A DNA stretch of 64,000 bases from an uncultured Actinomycetes bacterium (GTDB lineage: Bacteria > Actinomycetota > Actinomycetes > Nanopelagicales > Nanopelagicaceae), in contig CAILHY010000032.1 of assembly GCA_903834145.1 (NCBI GenBank), positions 1-64,000 on the forward strand, in the 5' to 3' direction. Shown in pieces: positions 63,249-64,000 of this stretch; within the stretch, counting starts at the first letter, position 1, and every line of letters begins with the position of its first letter. Both the position numbers and the translations under genes were made by a program. The notes beneath the pieces were generated by a model. It was given only the letters and a program-made list of their open reading frames with translations. It was not told the origin of the DNA and did no database searches.

Positions 63249-64000
63249 GTTCCCTAAAGAGATTTGCATGTGCAAGTGAATGCTCAGGCGTTGTTGCCAC
63301 AGGCAGCGATGAAAATTTTACGATCACTGTTTGCGTAACCGGATCAATCCACAAGTGTTGTCCGTAGATTCCCACGCCATATATTTCTTTGTGTGCGCCA
63401 TGAGTGATCCAGAATTGATTTCTATAGGAGCCACCTGGGTGCACTTTTTGCATTGAATCTACAATTGGCGACCCACTAGGCGCGCCTGTCACTGTGTCCA
63501 AAAGCCACTCAGGGGTGGCTATTTGATGACCATTAATCACTCCCCCGTTCAGAACCATCTGCCCGAAGAGCGCTAAATCGCGAAGCGTTGTTGAGACTCC
63601 GCCATTAGCAAGTGGCGACCCGTAATTGTCCATGGTCATATTTGCGGAATACGTAGCACCCAACGGTTTCCAAATCCGATCACTGAGAAGTTGCACGTAG
63701 GGTATCCCCGTAACCGCCTCTGCCACCCAGGCAAGTACATCTGTATTTGCAGAGCAATATTGAAAGTACTTTCCATGTTCGCGCTCTTTTGAGATCATCG
63801 GCAAGAAGGCTCGCACTCCTTCTGGGTCTCCTGAGTGAGAACTCCTCCACCCCGATACGCGATCAATGACCTGTATCTCTGAATCGAGGTCGTGGTATTC
63901 CTCGGAGAATTTCACACCTACACACATATCCAAAGCGTTTTGTACTGTGGCATCTGAATAACCTGAGTTTTGCATTTGGGGAAGGTAGTAGCCAATAGTT
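63238..64000 (-). CDS. Beta-lactamase-family serine hydrolase (N-terminus beyond window)
   Basis: The frame is open from 64000 down to the stop at 63238; about 253 C-terminal residues are seen. The start and the SxxK nucleophile motif lie beyond the window. Visible: ATVQNALDMCVGVKFSEEY, Tyr motif YFQYCSANTDVLAWVAEAVTG, and a C-terminal region with WITHGAHKEIYGVGIYGQHLWI. This is the class C-like esterase family that includes 6-aminohexanoate-dimer hydrolase (NylB) and EstB; activity not assignable. Confidence 0.85.
   Translation of the reverse strand, partial: TIGYYLPQMQNSGYSDATVQNALDMCVGVKFSEEYHDLDSEIQVIDRVSGWRSSHSGDPEGVRAFLPMISKEREHGKYFQYCSANTDVLAWVAEAVTGIPYVQLLSDRIWKPLGATYSANMTMDNYGSPLANGGVSTTLRDLALFGQMVLNGGVINGHQIATPEWLLDTVTGAPSGSPIVDSMQKVHPGGSYRNQFWITHGAHKEIYGVGIYGQHLWIDPVTQTVIVKFSSLPVATTPEHSLAHANLFRELSS

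Noticed and set aside
63238-64000. Nylon-oligomer (NylB) function for the partial serine hydrolase, to complete a Nyl-type set with the amidase and S58 enzyme
   Set aside because: Same broad family but 40 kb away, unlinked to the amide operon, and the SxxK region is not visible; the claim would be over-reading.
1-64000. Prophage, insertion sequence, integrase or toxin-antitoxin module
   Set aside because: No transposase, integrase, phage structural gene or inverted terminal repeats were recognised; composition looks even apart from AT-rich gaps.

Overview
The window looks like part of a small, densely coded actinobacterial chromosome of moderate GC. The glyS-dus-dgt-dnaG-tRNA-Asn block, the glyS/ABM-protein/ZIP/Zur neighbourhood, GTG starts and several promoters whose -10 lies 5-7 bases before the start codon (leaderless mRNA) all fit Actinobacteria. 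Five convergent gene pairs overlap at their stop codons, which suggests a streamlined genome. A freshwater acI/Nanopelagicales-type organism is my best guess. This is an inference from style and gene content, not a database match.

Layout. 1-2.3 kb: two paralogous GAF-LuxR regulators (the first cut by the window edge) around a small one-helix membrane protein. 2.3-5.7 kb: a secreted pullulanase and a small lipoprotein. 5.7-22.7 kb: two complete peptide/opine-type ABC importers transcribed divergently. The right-hand one continues, with overlapping genes, into an aldehyde dehydrogenase, an SDR, an amidase and an S58/P1 (DmpA/NylC-like) peptidase, with NAD(P)HX dehydratase just after. 22.7-24.5 kb: an orphan sensor kinase. 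24.5-41.1 kb: a large sugar-acid locus holding a sugar ABC importer, SMP-30 lactonase, KDG kinase, KDPG aldolase, two tandem SDRs, an RraA-like protein, an esterase-like hydrolase, glucuronate isomerase, fructuronate reductase, an FMN hydroxyacid dehydrogenase, an IlvD/Edd dehydratase, a D-2-hydroxyacid dehydrogenase and an FAH-family protein.

41.2-46.4 kb: a response regulator / kinase / response regulator locus whose kinase is a paralogue of the orphan kinase, then a stand-alone DnaX-tail-like protein and a secreted GH25 muramidase. 46.4-52.9 kb: glpD divergent from a glpK-galT-galE-galK run. 52.8-55.4 kb: an ACT protein, an HtrA-type protease, a DoxX-Rieske fusion and tRNA-Asn. 55.5-61.7 kb: dnaG, dgt, a YdcF-like gene, dus and glyS. 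61.8-63.2 kb: an ABM-like gene and a ZIP transporter-zur pair that share one palindromic Zur-type operator. 63.2 kb to the end: a partial beta-lactamase-family serine hydrolase.

Together the genes describe a heterotroph that takes up peptides or other small amides, uronates and related sugar acids, alpha-glucan, glycerol and galactose, with two-component regulation of an unusual architecture. The most interesting points are the kinase family with a split membrane domain and altered H-box, the uronate locus that lacks a classical mannonate dehydratase, the amide-catabolism operon, and the shared Zur operator.
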